Of a stretch of DNA of 64,000 nt, positions 37,202 through 46,976 are shown piece after piece. Numbering within the stretch: the first letter of the stretch is position 1; every line of letters starts with the position of its first letter. Origin of the DNA: Thermocatellispora tengchongensis (GTDB lineage: Bacteria > Actinomycetota > Actinomycetes > Streptosporangiales > Streptosporangiaceae); assembly GCF_014202315.1 (NCBI RefSeq), contig NZ_JACHGN010000013.1, forward strand, positions 62,001 to 126,000. The letters are read 5' to 3'. The notes under the pieces were generated by a model. The model had not been told where the DNA came from and did not search any database. It worked only from the letters and a program-made list of their open reading frames with translations. The position numbers and the translations under genes were made by a program.

Positions 37202-39219
37202 CGACGTACGAGACTCCGGTGCCGGCCTTCGGCGACGACGGGACCGGCCACGGGGCACGGCCCGGAACGGACGGGCCGTTCGCGGTCGAGGTACGGCGGG
37301 GCGTGCGGATCCCGACCTCCGATCCGGAGGTCACCCTCGGTGCGGACGTATACCTCCCCGTCACCGACGAGCCGGTACCCGCGCTGGTCACGCTGTTGCC
37401 CTACCTCAAGGAGGGCGCTGCCGGGATCGGCGGCGGGCCCGCGCTCCGCTGGCTCGCGAGCCGCGGATACGCCGGCGTCCTCGTCGACTTCCGGGGCTAT
37501 GGGACCTCCGAGGGACGGCCGAGGGCGCCGTTCGACCCCGGCGAGAGCGATGACGGGCTCGCGGTGATCGCATGGGCGGCCGATCAGCCGTGGTGCACGG
37601 GGCGCATCGGCATGTGGGGCATCTCCTATGGCGGGATCACCGCGATGCGGACGGCGTCGCGCCGGCCCCCCGCGCTCGCCGCGATTCTCACGGCGTCCGC
37701 CATGGTCGCCCCGGGGCCGGACTTCGTGCATCCCGGCGGACGTCCCGGCGTGTTCGCCGGCCAGGCCATCTGGGGTCTCGACACGCTCGCGGCACTGGTG
37801 ATGCCGCCGCTCGACGACCTGAGCCCCGCGGCGGAGCGACGCTGGCTGGATCGGCTCGGTTCGGACCCGGTGCCCTTCCTGGTGGACATCGTCGAGCGCG
37901 GTGCCGACGATCCCGAGTGGCGCCGGCGCGAGATCGCGGTCGAGGACATCGAGGTTCCGGCGCTGTGCGTCAGCGGGTGGCGCGACCTGTTCTGCGACTC
38001 GCAGATCCGGGCCTTCGAGCGGCTGCGGGGCACCAAGGCACTGCTGGCGGGCCCCTGGATGCACACGCTGCCGAACGAGTCGCCGTTCGAGGCGGTCGAC
38101 TTCAACGACATCGCCTTGCGGTGGTGGGACCGATGGCTGCGGGGCGACGTGGCCCGGCCGGAGGCACCTGCCGGGGTCACGGCCTTCATCCAGGGCGCCG
38201 ATCCCCGGTGGGTGGAGCTGGACCAGTGGCCGCCGGAGTCCGAGACGGTCACGCTGCGGCACTCCGGCGGAGAGCAGGCGTCCACGCAGGAGTCCACGCC
38301 GGCGGCCGTGCTCCGGCGCACCGGCAAGGGGGATACGACCGACCCGACCATCGGAGCCCTGAGCGGCCTCTGGTGGGCCCCGACGACCGGCTTCGGCCTG
38401 CCGCGCGACCAACGCGCCGACGACGCGCGGTCATTCGCCGTCACCAGCGGGCCGTGGAACCGCCCGCTCCTGATCGCAGGCCGGCCGACGGTCCGGATCG
38501 CCGCGCGCCCCATCCTCCGTCCCGTGGTCGTGAAACTGCTCGACGTGGACGAGCACGGCTCGTCCACGTTGATCACGGCGGGAGACTCGGTCCCGGGCAC
38601 CGGGGCCGCAGCCCCGGGTGAGGCTGCCGGGCCCGTTGAGGTGACGTTCCGGGCGACGTGCTACGAACTCCCTGCCGGTCACCGCCTTCGCATCACGGTC
38701 TCGTCGGCGGACTTCCCACGGCTCTGGCCGATCTCCGGCCCGGATGCCGGGCCGGTCGTCGTCGAGGACATTGCCGTCGACCTTCCGGTTCTGCCCGCCG
38801 AGCCGCCGCGAGCCGCCGTCCCGCGGGCCGGCACACCGGCCGGCGAGCAGGCGGCGCCGATCCGCGACCAGTGGTTCATCGGCCGCGATCAGCTCTCGGA
38901 CCGGGTCACCGTGGTCCTGCGGACGCGGGCCGACGGAGTGACGCCGGGCGAACAGTCCTACCTGAGCCAGACGAAGCACGTCCGCGCGTCGGTGGGGCCG
39001 GGCGGGGCCGGCGACGCCGAGCTCGTGGCCGGCACCAGCGTCGAGATTCGCCACTCGATCGAGGGCGAGCCCGTCGGACACGTCGCCACCTCCCTTGTCC
39101 GTGACGCCGACGCCACGACGATCCGCGCCTCGGTGACCTGGAAGGGGAGACGTCTCTATGACCGCACCTGGACGCACGCGACCGGGAAGCAGGAGACCCA
39201 GCAGGGAGCAGACGAATGA
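37198..39219 (+). CDS. CocE/NonD (X-Pro dipeptidyl-peptidase S15) family hydrolase
   Basis: 673 residues, no signal peptide, so cytoplasmic. Alpha/beta-hydrolase domain with the nucleophile elbow GISYGG (Ser about residue 143), Asp in RDLFCDSQ and His in GPWMHT. A C-terminal jelly-roll domain of the S15 family follows (RPTVRIAARP, YELPAGHRLRITVSSADFPRLWP). Cleaves an ester or acyl/prolyl bond. Co-operonic with the importer and a GH116 glycosidase, it probably deacylates or trims the imported compound. ATGA overlap with the ATPase gene. Confidence 0.87.
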   Translation: MTTYETPVPAFGDDGTGHGARPGTDGPFAVEVRRGVRIPTSDPEVTLGADVYLPVTDEPVPALVTLLPYLKEGAAGIGGGPALRWLASRGYAGVLVDFRGYGTSEGRPRAPFDPGESDDGLAVIAWAADQPWCTGRIGMWGISYGGITAMRTASRRPPALAAILTASAMVAPGPDFVHPGGRPGVFAGQAIWGLDTLAALVMPPLDDLSPAAERRWLDRLGSDPVPFLVDIVERGADDPEWRRREIAVEDIEVPALCVSGWRDLFCDSQIRAFERLRGTKALLAGPWMHTLPNESPFEAVDFNDIALRWWDRWLRGDVARPEAPAGVTAFIQGADPRWVELDQWPPESETVTLRHSGGEQASTQESTPAAVLRRTGKGDTTDPTIGALSGLWWAPTTGFGLPRDQRADDARSFAVTSGPWNRPLLIAGRPTVRIAARPILRPVVVKLLDVDEHGSSTLITAGDSVPGTGAAAPGEAAGPVEVTFRATCYELPAGHRLRITVSSADFPRLWPISGPDAGPVVVEDIAVDLPVLPAEPPRAAVPRAGTPAGEQAAPIRDQWFIGRDQLSDRVTVVLRTRADGVTPGEQSYLSQTKHVRASVGPGGAGDAELVAGTSVEIRHSIEGEPVGHVATSLVRDADATTIRASVTWKGRRLYDRTWTHATGKQETQQGADE

Positions 39220-39222
39220 ACC

Positions 39223-41886
39223 ATGACCGATCCGCCCCGAAGACACCGAGCGGGAAGCTCCAGCGCCTTGTCATCCGCGACCGCCGGCGCGCCGAGGCGG
39301 GGCGCGATGCCTGACGCGGCCGGCCCGGCAGTCCACGACGGCGGTCCCTCCGGGGCGAGCCGGGAGATCAGGGGCGATTCGCTCGCCGCCGCCTTCCCCC
39401 TCGGCGGCATCGGAACCGGCAACGTGTGCATCGGTGCGCGGGGCGACCTGCGGGACTGGCAACTGTCCTACAAGCCGCAGATCATCGAGCGCCTGCCGTA
39501 CAGCTTCTTCGCGTTGCGGGTGAAGCCGGACGGCGGCCGGCCGGACACCCGGGTGCTGGAGTCGTGGCTCCAGCCGCCGTTCGAACGGCCGAGCGGCATC
39601 AACGCCTATGACGCCGCCGGCCTGCCGCGATTTCGCGAGTCGAGGATGCGGGGAGAGTACCCGTTCGTCTGGGTGGACCTCGTCGACGACAGCGTCCGGG
39701 CCGAAGCGCGGCTCGAAGCGTTCACGCCCCTCGTCCCGCTGGACTGCGAGGACTCCGGCTTGCCGGCGGCCGTCCTCAGGTATCGGATCACGAACCGTCA
39801 CGAGACGTGGGCAGAGGTCACGGTGGCCGGCTCGGTCGCCAACGCGATCGGGTTCGACGGGTACGACCACGGGATCGCGCCCCGGATCCACGGCGAACCG
39901 CACAACGAGTTCCGGCAGCAGGGGGCGCTACAGGGCATCTTCATGCGCTCCTCACTGCCGGAAACCGACCTGAGGCACGGAACGATGGCGCTCGCGACCA
40001 CCGATCCGGACGTCACGGCGAAGACCCGCTGGACGGCGCCCCGCGGGGCCGAGCTCAGCGAGCTCTGGCAGGACCTCACGTCGGACGGACGCCTGAGCCC
40101 CGGCGGCGCCTACCCCATGCCGCCGTCCCACGGACTGGCCGCTGAACCGCCGCTGCTCTGCGTGGGCTCCCTCGCCTCGGCCCAGGTGGTCGCGCCGGGG
40201 GCCTCGGCGACCTTCACGTTCTTCCTGACCTGGCACCTACCGAACCGGAGGAAGGGCTGGGACGGGCAGGTGATCCGCGACGACCCGCACCTGGACGAGA
40301 TCGTCCGGAACCACTACGCGACCAGGCACCGGGACGCGTGGGAGGTCGCCGGCCATCTGGCCCGCGAACTGCCCCGCCTTGAGCGGGCGACCAGGACGTT
40401 CCACGCGAGCCTGTTCGGCAGCACCCTCCCCGAGGAGATCAAGGACGCGGTCGCCTCGAACGTCGCCGCGATCCGCAGCACGACGTGCTTCCGGATCGAG
40501 GGCGGGACCTTCCTCACCTGGGAGGGCACCTTCGAGGACAACGGGTCCTGCGAGGGGAACTGCACGCACGTCTGGAACTACGCCCAGACCGCCGCGTTCC
40601 TGTTTCCCGATCTCGAACACAGCATGCGCCGCACGGAGTTCCTCGCCGAGACCGACGCGGACGGGCGGATGCGGTTCCGCACGAACACGGTCTTCGACGC
40701 GCCGCCATGGGACATGCTGCCCGCTGTCGACGGCCAGTTGGGCAGCATCGTCCGCCTCTATCGCGACTGGAACCTTTCAGGAGATCGTGACCTGGCGCGT
40801 GAACTGTGGCCGGGGGCTCGGCGCGCCCTGGAGTTCGCCATCTCGTACTGGGACCGCGATGGCGACGGGCTGCTGGAGGCCGAGCAGCACAACACCTACG
40901 ACATCGAGTTCCACGGACCCAACCCGCTCGCCAATGTCATGTTCGTCGCGGCACTCGAAGCCGGCGCACGTCTCGCCGAGGAGATGGGCGAGGCGGACGA
41001 CGCCACTCGGTACCGGCTGCTGGCGCGGGCCTGCGGCCGGCGCATGGACGAGGTGATGTGGAACGGCGCCTACTACGAGCAGAAGATCCCCGATGGCGAA
41101 CAGCGGATCTACCAACACGGGTCGGGGTGCTTGTCCGACCAGTTGCTCGGTCAGTTCCTGGCGCATGTCGCCGGTCTGGGGCACGTCGTCCCGCCCGGCC
41201 GGGCCCGATCGGCCCTGCGCGCGATCTACTCGTCCAACTTCCTTCCCCGCCTCGGCGACCGCCCGCTGTTCCACCAGACGTACGCGCTCCAGGACGAAGG
41301 CGGCCTGGTCCTGTGCACCTGGCCCGAGAACGACCGTCCCGACGTGCCCTTCTACTTCGCCGACCAGGTGTGGACCGGCGTCGAGTATCAGGTGGCCGCC
41401 CACCTGATCTACGAAGGACTCGTCGAGGAGGGGCTCACGATCGTCCGGGCCGTGCGCGCCCGGCACGACGGCCGGCGGCGCAACCCCTGGAACGAGGTCG
41501 AGGCCGGGAACCACTACGTCCGATCGATGTCGAGCTGGGCCTTGCTGCCGGCCTACTCGGGTTTCACGTACGACGGGAGGAGGGGCCGCCTCGGCTTCGC
41601 CCCACGAGGCGGGGACGACCCGTTCTCGTGCTTCTTCAGCACCGCGACCGGCTGGGGCGTCTTCACCTTGGGGTCGAGCGGGTTCGAGCTCGACGTCAAG
41701 GGCGGACGCCTCGCCCTCGGCGAACTGGCCCTGCCTTCGCGGACGGCCCGGGACGGGGCGACCGCCACGCTCGCGGGCCGCGATCTACCGGTCGAGGTCT
41801 CCGTCGCCGGCGGCACGCTGTGCCTTCGTCTCGGTCCCACGACGGTGACGCCCGGCGAGGCGCTGCGCGTGGTGTGGCCACGGTGA
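39223..41886 (+). CDS. GH116 family glycosidase (glucosylceramidase/GBA2-like)
   Basis: 887 residues. N-terminal beta-sandwich (FPLGGIGTGNVCIGARGDLRDWQLS is the family opening) and a C-terminal (alpha/alpha)6 barrel. The nucleophile Glu is likely residue 444 in SCEGNCTHVWNYAQ and the acid/base Asp residue 560 in HNTYDIEFHGPNP. Retaining beta-glucosidase or beta-xylosidase activity is known in the family. No signal peptide, so it acts on imported glycosides. ATG 39223 follows the hydrolase stop closely; ATG 39307 is an alternative start that removes a non-conserved leader. Last gene of the operon. Confidence 0.88.
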   Translation: MTDPPRRHRAGSSSALSSATAGAPRRGAMPDAAGPAVHDGGPSGASREIRGDSLAAAFPLGGIGTGNVCIGARGDLRDWQLSYKPQIIERLPYSFFALRVKPDGGRPDTRVLESWLQPPFERPSGINAYDAAGLPRFRESRMRGEYPFVWVDLVDDSVRAEARLEAFTPLVPLDCEDSGLPAAVLRYRITNRHETWAEVTVAGSVANAIGFDGYDHGIAPRIHGEPHNEFRQQGALQGIFMRSSLPETDLRHGTMALATTDPDVTAKTRWTAPRGAELSELWQDLTSDGRLSPGGAYPMPPSHGLAAEPPLLCVGSLASAQVVAPGASATFTFFLTWHLPNRRKGWDGQVIRDDPHLDEIVRNHYATRHRDAWEVAGHLARELPRLERATRTFHASLFGSTLPEEIKDAVASNVAAIRSTTCFRIEGGTFLTWEGTFEDNGSCEGNCTHVWNYAQTAAFLFPDLEHSMRRTEFLAETDADGRMRFRTNTVFDAPPWDMLPAVDGQLGSIVRLYRDWNLSGDRDLARELWPGARRALEFAISYWDRDGDGLLEAEQHNTYDIEFHGPNPLANVMFVAALEAGARLAEEMGEADDATRYRLLARACGRRMDEVMWNGAYYEQKIPDGEQRIYQHGSGCLSDQLLGQFLAHVAGLGHVVPPGRARSALRAIYSSNFLPRLGDRPLFHQTYALQDEGGLVLCTWPENDRPDVPFYFADQVWTGVEYQVAAHLIYEGLVEEGLTIVRAVRARHDGRRRNPWNEVEAGNHYVRSMSSWALLPAYSGFTYDGRRGRLGFAPRGGDDPFSCFFSTATGWGVFTLGSSGFELDVKGGRLALGELALPSRTARDGATATLAGRDLPVEVSVAGGTLCLRLGPTTVTPGEALRVVWPR

Positions 41887-42146
41887 TACCGGCCCCAGGA
41901 CGTGAGGCCCTGCCCGGCCACAGGCGTCCGCCACGGCGACGGCGCCGCTCGCGGCCGATGTGATCGGTACTTGCCGGGTGCGGCTCGGGGGCACCGGATC
42001 GCTGTTCCCGGCCGATCTGCACCGCTGCGGGCCGCTGTTCGACGACTATGATGTGCCGGTCGAGCTCGACCTGCTCGGGCAGCGATCGTTCGAGCAAGGC
42101 GTCACGACGCATCGTTACGCCATGCGGGATGCAAGGAGGCGAGCTC

Positions 42147-42977
42147 GTGCTGAGACAGGTCGCAGAGGGTGTGCTGATCCACCAGAGCGAGTTACTTCAG
42201 AACAACACCGTCGTCGTGCAGGGCCGGGCCGGCGTGTTGCTCATCGACCCCGGAACAACGGGCGGCGAAATGGCCTGCCTCGCGAACGACCTGTCCGATC
42301 TGGGGCAGGCGGTTGTGGCGGGCGCCTCGACGCATCCTGATTGGGATCACGTGCTCTGGGACGCCAGGTTCGGCGAAGCGCCCCGTTACGGCACGGCCCG
42401 CTGCGCGGCTGACATGCGAGACCTGCTGTCGGACGCGGACTGGAAGGCCCGCGTCGCCGAGGGGTTGCCGCCGGAGATCGCCGAGGAGATACCGCTGGAC
42501 CTGTTCGGCCTCATCACCGGGCTGCCCGCCGGGACTGCGCAGATTCCCTGGGACGGCCCGAACGTGCGGGTCATCGAGCATCAGGCGCACGCCCAGGGCC
42601 ACGCGGCGCTGTTGATCGAGGAGCGCGGGGTTCTCGTCGCCGGCGACATGCTCTCTGATGTCTTGATTCCGATGCTCGATCTGAGCGCCGCCGACCCGAT
42701 CGAGGACTACCTCGCCGCGCTGCGACTGTTCGAGGGCGTGGCGAGCGACGTCGATGTCTTCATTCCGGGTCACGGCTCCGCCGGCGGAGCTGATCAGATG
42801 CGCGCACGGATCGCACAAGATCGGGCGTACGTGCAGGCCCTGCGTGACAAGCAGGATGTCGGCGACCCGCGGATCGGCCCGTCGGCCAAGCCCGGCTGGG
42901 AGTGGGTGGGCGACGTGCACGACGGGCAGGCCCAGCGCCTCGCCCGGAGAAGCGAGCGCGACGGGGCGCCCCGCTAG
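42147..42977 (+). CDS. Metallo-beta-lactamase-fold hydrolase
   Basis: 276 residues. The metal motif is present as THPDWDH (HxxxDH form), with further ligands in AHAQGHAALL, GVLVAGDML and FIPGHGS. Cytoplasmic. GTG 42147 is chosen because AAGGAGG lies 7 bases upstream; an in-frame ATG 42129 has no RBS. It resembles thioesterase/lactonase-like members of the superfamily, but the substrate is open. The 260 bases upstream hold a partial open frame (about 42010-42130, reading PADLHRCGPLFDDYDVPVEL) that I do not recognise. Confidence 0.82.
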   Translation: MLRQVAEGVLIHQSELLQNNTVVVQGRAGVLLIDPGTTGGEMACLANDLSDLGQAVVAGASTHPDWDHVLWDARFGEAPRYGTARCAADMRDLLSDADWKARVAEGLPPEIAEEIPLDLFGLITGLPAGTAQIPWDGPNVRVIEHQAHAQGHAALLIEERGVLVAGDMLSDVLIPMLDLSAADPIEDYLAALRLFEGVASDVDVFIPGHGSAGGADQMRARIAQDRAYVQALRDKQDVGDPRIGPSAKPGWEWVGDVHDGQAQRLARRSERDGAPR

Positions 42978-43072
42978 CGATCGGTGTGCGGCACACCTGG
43001 TACGCGGGGGTCGCCTCGGCTGCGGAACCACCCGTCCTGAATCAGGCGTCCGACCCCGAAACCGCGCTCCGG

Positions 43073-43693
43073 TCAGGGCTGTCTCAGCAGGAGGCGGACG
43101 ATCGTGCTGAAGGCGTCGGGCCGGGCTTCGATGCCGGTGAAGGTGTCGTTGTAGACGAACGCCTCGATCATGCGGGTCAGCGCGTAGGCGAGCGTGTCGG
43201 CGTCCACCTCCGAGTGGAATCCTCCGGATGCCTCCTCCTCTCGGATGAGCGCGGCGATGGCGGCGACCGTGCGGGACTGCACTCCGGCTTCCCTGCTGGT
43301 GATCAGCCGGAATGCGAGGGCGGGCTCGCTTTCCAGGAACTTCTGCATATAGGGCGCATGGCTCACGCCGTCGGCGACGTAATCGAGCACCTGGATGATC
43401 CGGTCCGCGCCCCGGCCGGAGGCCCGCTGCCTGCCGTGCTCGATGCTGCGGGCCGCGATCGACCACATCACGTCGGCGATCAGGCGCTCCCGGTCGCCCG
43501 TCCAGCGGTAGAGCGTGTTGCGTGACACGCCGAGCTCGGTGGCCAGCGCGTTCATGTCGATCCGCCTGCCCAGCAGGAACCACTGCCGGGCCAGGTGGAA
43601 CGCGTCGGCCGGTGTCGCCTTGCGCTGGGGCCGCTCGCCCTCGCTCTCCGCGAGCGCCGCCGCGTACGCGGGGGACATGGGCACTGATGTCAT
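43073..43693 (-). CDS. TetR-type regulator
   Basis: About 206 residues. The HTH is MNALATELGVSRNTLYRWTGDRERLIADVMW, followed by a helical effector domain. It is divergent from the SDR-led operon at 43778 and shares about 85 bases of control DNA with it, so it probably controls that operon. ATG 43693 is used; ATG 43711 in frame (MSYNGV...) is possible, and neither has a strong RBS. Convergent with the metallo-beta-lactamase-fold gene. Confidence 0.82.
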   Translation of the reverse strand: MTSVPMSPAYAAALAESEGERPQRKATPADAFHLARQWFLLGRRIDMNALATELGVSRNTLYRWTGDRERLIADVMWSIAARSIEHGRQRASGRGADRIIQVLDYVADGVSHAPYMQKFLESEPALAFRLITSREAGVQSRTVAAIAALIREEEASGGFHSEVDADTLAYALTRMIEAFVYNDTFTGIEARPDAFSTIVRLLLRQP

Positions 43694-43723
43694 GACGCCA
43701 TTGTAGGACATATCCCGAATCTG

Positions 43724-43754
43724 TTGACCTATATGACACTTCGGAATACTGTCA
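43724..43754 (+). promoter_or_regulatory. Promoter and inverted repeat for SDR-led operon
   Basis: TTGACC (43724-43729), 17-base spacer, TACTGT (43747-43752). TGACA (43734-43738) and TGTCA (43750-43754) form an inverted repeat with an 11-base centre that overlaps the -10, a plausible site for the divergent TetR protein. Confidence 0.5.
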
Positions 43755-43777
43755 CATCCATCGCCGATGGAGGGTTC

Positions 43778-44527
43778 ATGAACACCGAGAACAGGCCCCG
43801 TGGCGTCCTCGTCACAGGAGGTGGGCGCGGGATCGGACGCGCCATCGCGCATCGCTTCGCCCGCGCGGGGTTCGCCGTCGCGGTCAACGACGTCGATGCC
43901 GTCGCCGCCGAGACCGTCGCCCGCGAGGTACGCGACGCGGGCGCGGAGGCCATCGCCGTCCCGGCCGACGTCGCCGACCCCCGAGCCGCGCACACGCTGG
44001 TCACGCAGACCGTCTCCCGTATGGGCCGGCTCGACGCTCTGGTCAACAACGCCGGGATCGAGCACCGGGCGTCCCTGGACCGCCACACCGCGACGGAGTG
44101 GCGGCGGGTGCTCGACGTCAATCTCACCGCGCCGTTCGAGCTCGCGCGGATGGCGGCCCCGCATCTGGCGGCCGGCGGGAGCGGGGCGATCGTGAACGTG
44201 TGCTCGGTCGCGGTCACCGGCTTCTCCGGCCAGATCGCCTACGACGCGTCCAAGGGCGGGCTGCTCACGCTGACCCGTTCGCTCGCCGTCGAACTCGGGC
44301 GGCGGGGGATCCGGGCCAACGCGGTGTGCCCCGGATTCATCCGTACCGACATGACGGCACACGGCGACCTCGCCCTCCTGGGCGAGCGCCAGGTGGCCAA
44401 ACTCCCCTTGCCCCGGTTCGGCGAGGCCGACGAGGTCGCGCACGCCGTGGCCTGGCTGGCCTCCGACGAGGCCGGCTACATCACAGGTCAGGCCCTGTTC
44501 ATCGACGGAGGGATGGTGCGGGCATGA
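43778..44527 (+). CDS. SDR family oxidoreductase
   Basis: 249 residues. Cofactor motif TGGGRGIG, LVNNAG, Ser in VCSVAV and YxxxK as YDASKGG; end YITGQALFIDGG. An Asp after beta2 (VNDVD) suggests NAD. FabG-like reductase/dehydrogenase of unknown substrate. ATG 43778 has GGAGG upstream; an in-frame ATG at 43724 lies in the promoter. First gene of a coupled operon, overlapping the next SDR by 4 bases. Confidence 0.88.
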   Translation: MNTENRPRGVLVTGGGRGIGRAIAHRFARAGFAVAVNDVDAVAAETVAREVRDAGAEAIAVPADVADPRAAHTLVTQTVSRMGRLDALVNNAGIEHRASLDRHTATEWRRVLDVNLTAPFELARMAAPHLAAGGSGAIVNVCSVAVTGFSGQIAYDASKGGLLTLTRSLAVELGRRGIRANAVCPGFIRTDMTAHGDLALLGERQVAKLPLPRFGEADEVAHAVAWLASDEAGYITGQALFIDGGMVRA

Positions 44528-45387
44528 GCACGCCCAGCGAAGGTGTTCACGGCCGGGTCGCCCTCGTCACCGGCGCGGCCGGCGGCATCGGCGCGGCCGC
44601 GGCCCATCGGCTCGCCATGGGGGGAGCCGACGTGATCCTCGCCGACCGCGACGCCTCGGGCCTGGCCCGGGCCCGCGAGCGGATCGAGGGCGCGGGGGCG
44701 CCGGGGAAGTGCACGGTCGCCGTCTTCGACCAGTCCGATCCCCACGACGTCTCGCGTCTGGAGGCCGAGCATCTCGGCCGCCTGCCGCGCCTGGACATCG
44801 CCGTCCTGGCCGCCGGATACGGCCGCTACGGCGAGATCCTCTCGCTGCCCCTGGAGACCTGGCAGCGGCACCTGGACGTCAACCTGACCGGGACCTTCCT
44901 GGTGCTGCGGGCCGCCGCCGCCCGAATGGCCGCCTGTGGCAACGGCGGCAGCGTGGTCGTCATCGGCTCCACCGCCTCCAGCTATCCGACCGACCTGTTC
45001 GGCGCCTACGCCGCCGCCAAGGCGGGGGTCCTCATGCTGGCCAGGGTGGCCGCCGCCGAACTCGGCTCACACCGGATCAGAGTCAACACGATCATGCCCG
45101 GGGTCATCCACACCCCGATGACCGACGGCCTGCTGTCCGACGACGCCACCCGCGAGCTGATCCACGCCGAGACGCCGCTCGGCAGGTCGGGCCACGCCGA
45201 GGATGTGGCCGCGGCCGTGGCGTTCCTCGCCGGCGACGACGCCGCCTTCATCACCGGGACCAGCCTGCTCATCGACGGCGGCCAGACCCTGCACGGCCTG
45301 CCACGCTGGTTCAGCACCGACCATCGGGTGCCGGGCGCCCCCGAGTGGACGGCGCACTCCCGCCGATCGCACCTGGTCGCGTCGTGA
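44524..45387 (+). CDS. SDR family oxidoreductase
   Basis: 287 residues. TGAAGGIG cofactor motif; the NNAG position reads LAAGYG. Ser in IGSTASS and YxxxK as YAAAK. An Asp after beta2 (LADRD) suggests NAD. A C-terminal extension after the usual FITGTSLLIDGG end (HGLPRWFSTDHRVPGAPEW) is longer than in the first SDR. ATGA overlap upstream and GTGA overlap with the synthetase downstream. Two SDRs in series suggest two successive oxidations or reductions on one substrate. Confidence 0.87.
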   Translation: MSTPSEGVHGRVALVTGAAGGIGAAAAHRLAMGGADVILADRDASGLARARERIEGAGAPGKCTVAVFDQSDPHDVSRLEAEHLGRLPRLDIAVLAAGYGRYGEILSLPLETWQRHLDVNLTGTFLVLRAAAARMAACGNGGSVVVIGSTASSYPTDLFGAYAAAKAGVLMLARVAAAELGSHRIRVNTIMPGVIHTPMTDGLLSDDATRELIHAETPLGRSGHAEDVAAAVAFLAGDDAAFITGTSLLIDGGQTLHGLPRWFSTDHRVPGAPEWTAHSRRSHLVAS

Positions 45388-46976
45388 CCGGCCCGATCAC
45401 GCGCGCCGAGCCGATGGCGCCCGACGACCACGACATACCGGACGCGGATGCCTGCGTGCTGCCCCGGCTGCTTCGGCGGCGCGCCGTGGCCACCCCCGAC
45501 CGCGAGTTCGCCGTCTTCGAGGGCGGGGAGCGCTGGACGTACGCCGAGGCATGGCAGGTCGTGCTGGACACGGCGGGCGCGCTGCGCGCGCGGGGCGTGG
45601 CACCCGGCGACCGCGTGCTCTCCTGGCAGCCCAACGGCGCCGACGCGTTGCGCACCTGGCTTGCCGTCAACCAGCTCGGGGCCGTCTACGTCCCGCTCAA
45701 CACCGCCTACCGGGGACGGTTGCTGGAGCACGTGCTCACCAACTCCGGCGCGCGGCTCATGGTCGTCCATCCCCGGCTCGCCGAGCGGCTCGACGGCCTG
45801 GCCACCGCCCGTCCGGAACTCGTCCTGACCCCCGAGGAACTCGACGCCGCCGGGCCGGCGGCGGAGGACTGCCCCGCCCAGCCCTGGGACACCTACGCGA
45901 TCATCTACACCTCGGGCACGACCGGCCCCAGCAAGGGCGTGCTCAGCTCGTACGTCCACGTGTGGTCCGCGGCGATGGCGGCCTTCGGCGGCGTGCTCGA
46001 CGAGCACGACCGCTACATGGTCAACCTGCCGCTGTTCCACGCGGGCGGCACGATCGGCGTGACCGGAGCGCTCGTGCTCGGCGGGTCGATCGCGCTCGTG
46101 GAAGGGTTCCGCACCGACGCGTTCTGGCCCGAGATCCGGCGCACCGGCACCACCGCCGTCACGCTGCTCGGCGCGATGGCGTCCTTCCTGCGGGGCCGGC
46201 CGCCGTCGCCGGACGACACCGCCCACCCGCTGCGCACCGTGTTCATGATCCCGGTCAGCGAGGACGCCGAGGCGTTCTCCCAGCGCTTCGGCGTCGAGAT
46301 CAGGACCATGTTCAACATGACCGAGACGAGCTGCCCGCTCGTCTCCGCCGCCCCGAACCCGCCCAGGGGCACGTGCGGAAAGCCGCGACCGGGCGTGGAG
46401 GTCAGGCTCGTCGACGAGCACGACCGCGAGGTTCCGCCCGGCGCGGCCGGCGAGCTGATCGTGCGTACCGCCCGGCCCTGGGCGATGACGCACGGCTACC
46501 ACGACATGCCCGAGGCCACCGCCCGCGCCTGGCGGAACGGCTGGTTCCACACCGGCGACGCGTTCCGGCGGGACGAACGCGGTGACTTCGTCTTCGTGGA
46601 CCGGCTCAAGGACGCGATCCGCCGCCGCGGGGAGAACATCTCCTCCTTCGAGGTGGAGACCGCGGTGCTGGAGCACCCCGCCGTGCGCGAGGCAGCCGCC
46701 GTCGCGGTGCCCAGCGAGCACGGCGAGGACGAGATCCTGCTCGTCGTCGCCCCCGTCGACGACGCCCTCATCGACCCGGCCGAGCTGCACGAGCACTGCC
46801 GGGCCCGGCTACCGCACTTCATGATCCCCCGCTATGTCAGAGTCACCGCCGAGTTGCCCAGAACCCCGACCTCGAAGATCGAGAAACACCGGCTCAGGCG
46901 GCAGGGCCTCACCGAGGACACCTGGGACCGCGAGGTGCACGGCCTGGCCGTCAAGCGGGAAAGGCTGACGCGATGA
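45384..46976 (+). CDS. Acyl-CoA synthetase (AMP-binding)
   Basis: 530 residues from GTG 45384, which overlaps the SDR stop (GTGA). P-loop YTSGTTGPSKG, NMTETSCP, the hinge FVDRLKDAIRRRGENISS and the catalytic-lysine end TPTSKIEKHRLR. The RRRGENIS hinge is shared with CaiC-like crotonobetaine/carnitine-CoA ligases. Activates a carboxylate for the thiolase further down the operon. ATGA overlap with the amidohydrolase-like gene. Confidence 0.88.
   Translation: MTGPITRAEPMAPDDHDIPDADACVLPRLLRRRAVATPDREFAVFEGGERWTYAEAWQVVLDTAGALRARGVAPGDRVLSWQPNGADALRTWLAVNQLGAVYVPLNTAYRGRLLEHVLTNSGARLMVVHPRLAERLDGLATARPELVLTPEELDAAGPAAEDCPAQPWDTYAIIYTSGTTGPSKGVLSSYVHVWSAAMAAFGGVLDEHDRYMVNLPLFHAGGTIGVTGALVLGGSIALVEGFRTDAFWPEIRRTGTTAVTLLGAMASFLRGRPPSPDDTAHPLRTVFMIPVSEDAEAFSQRFGVEIRTMFNMTETSCPLVSAAPNPPRGTCGKPRPGVEVRLVDEHDREVPPGAAGELIVRTARPWAMTHGYHDMPEATARAWRNGWFHTGDAFRRDERGDFVFVDRLKDAIRRRGENISSFEVETAVLEHPAVREAAAVAVPSEHGEDEILLVVAPVDDALIDPAELHEHCRARLPHFMIPRYVRVTAELPRTPTSKIEKHRLRRQGLTEDTWDREVHGLAVKRERLTR

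Noticed and set aside
42010-42146. Partial frame reading PADLHRCGPLFDDYDVPVEL upstream of the metallo-beta-lactamase-fold gene
   Set aside because: Looks somewhat protein-like but is short, has no RBS or recognised family and runs out of frame with the next gene; not enough to call a gene or pseudogene.
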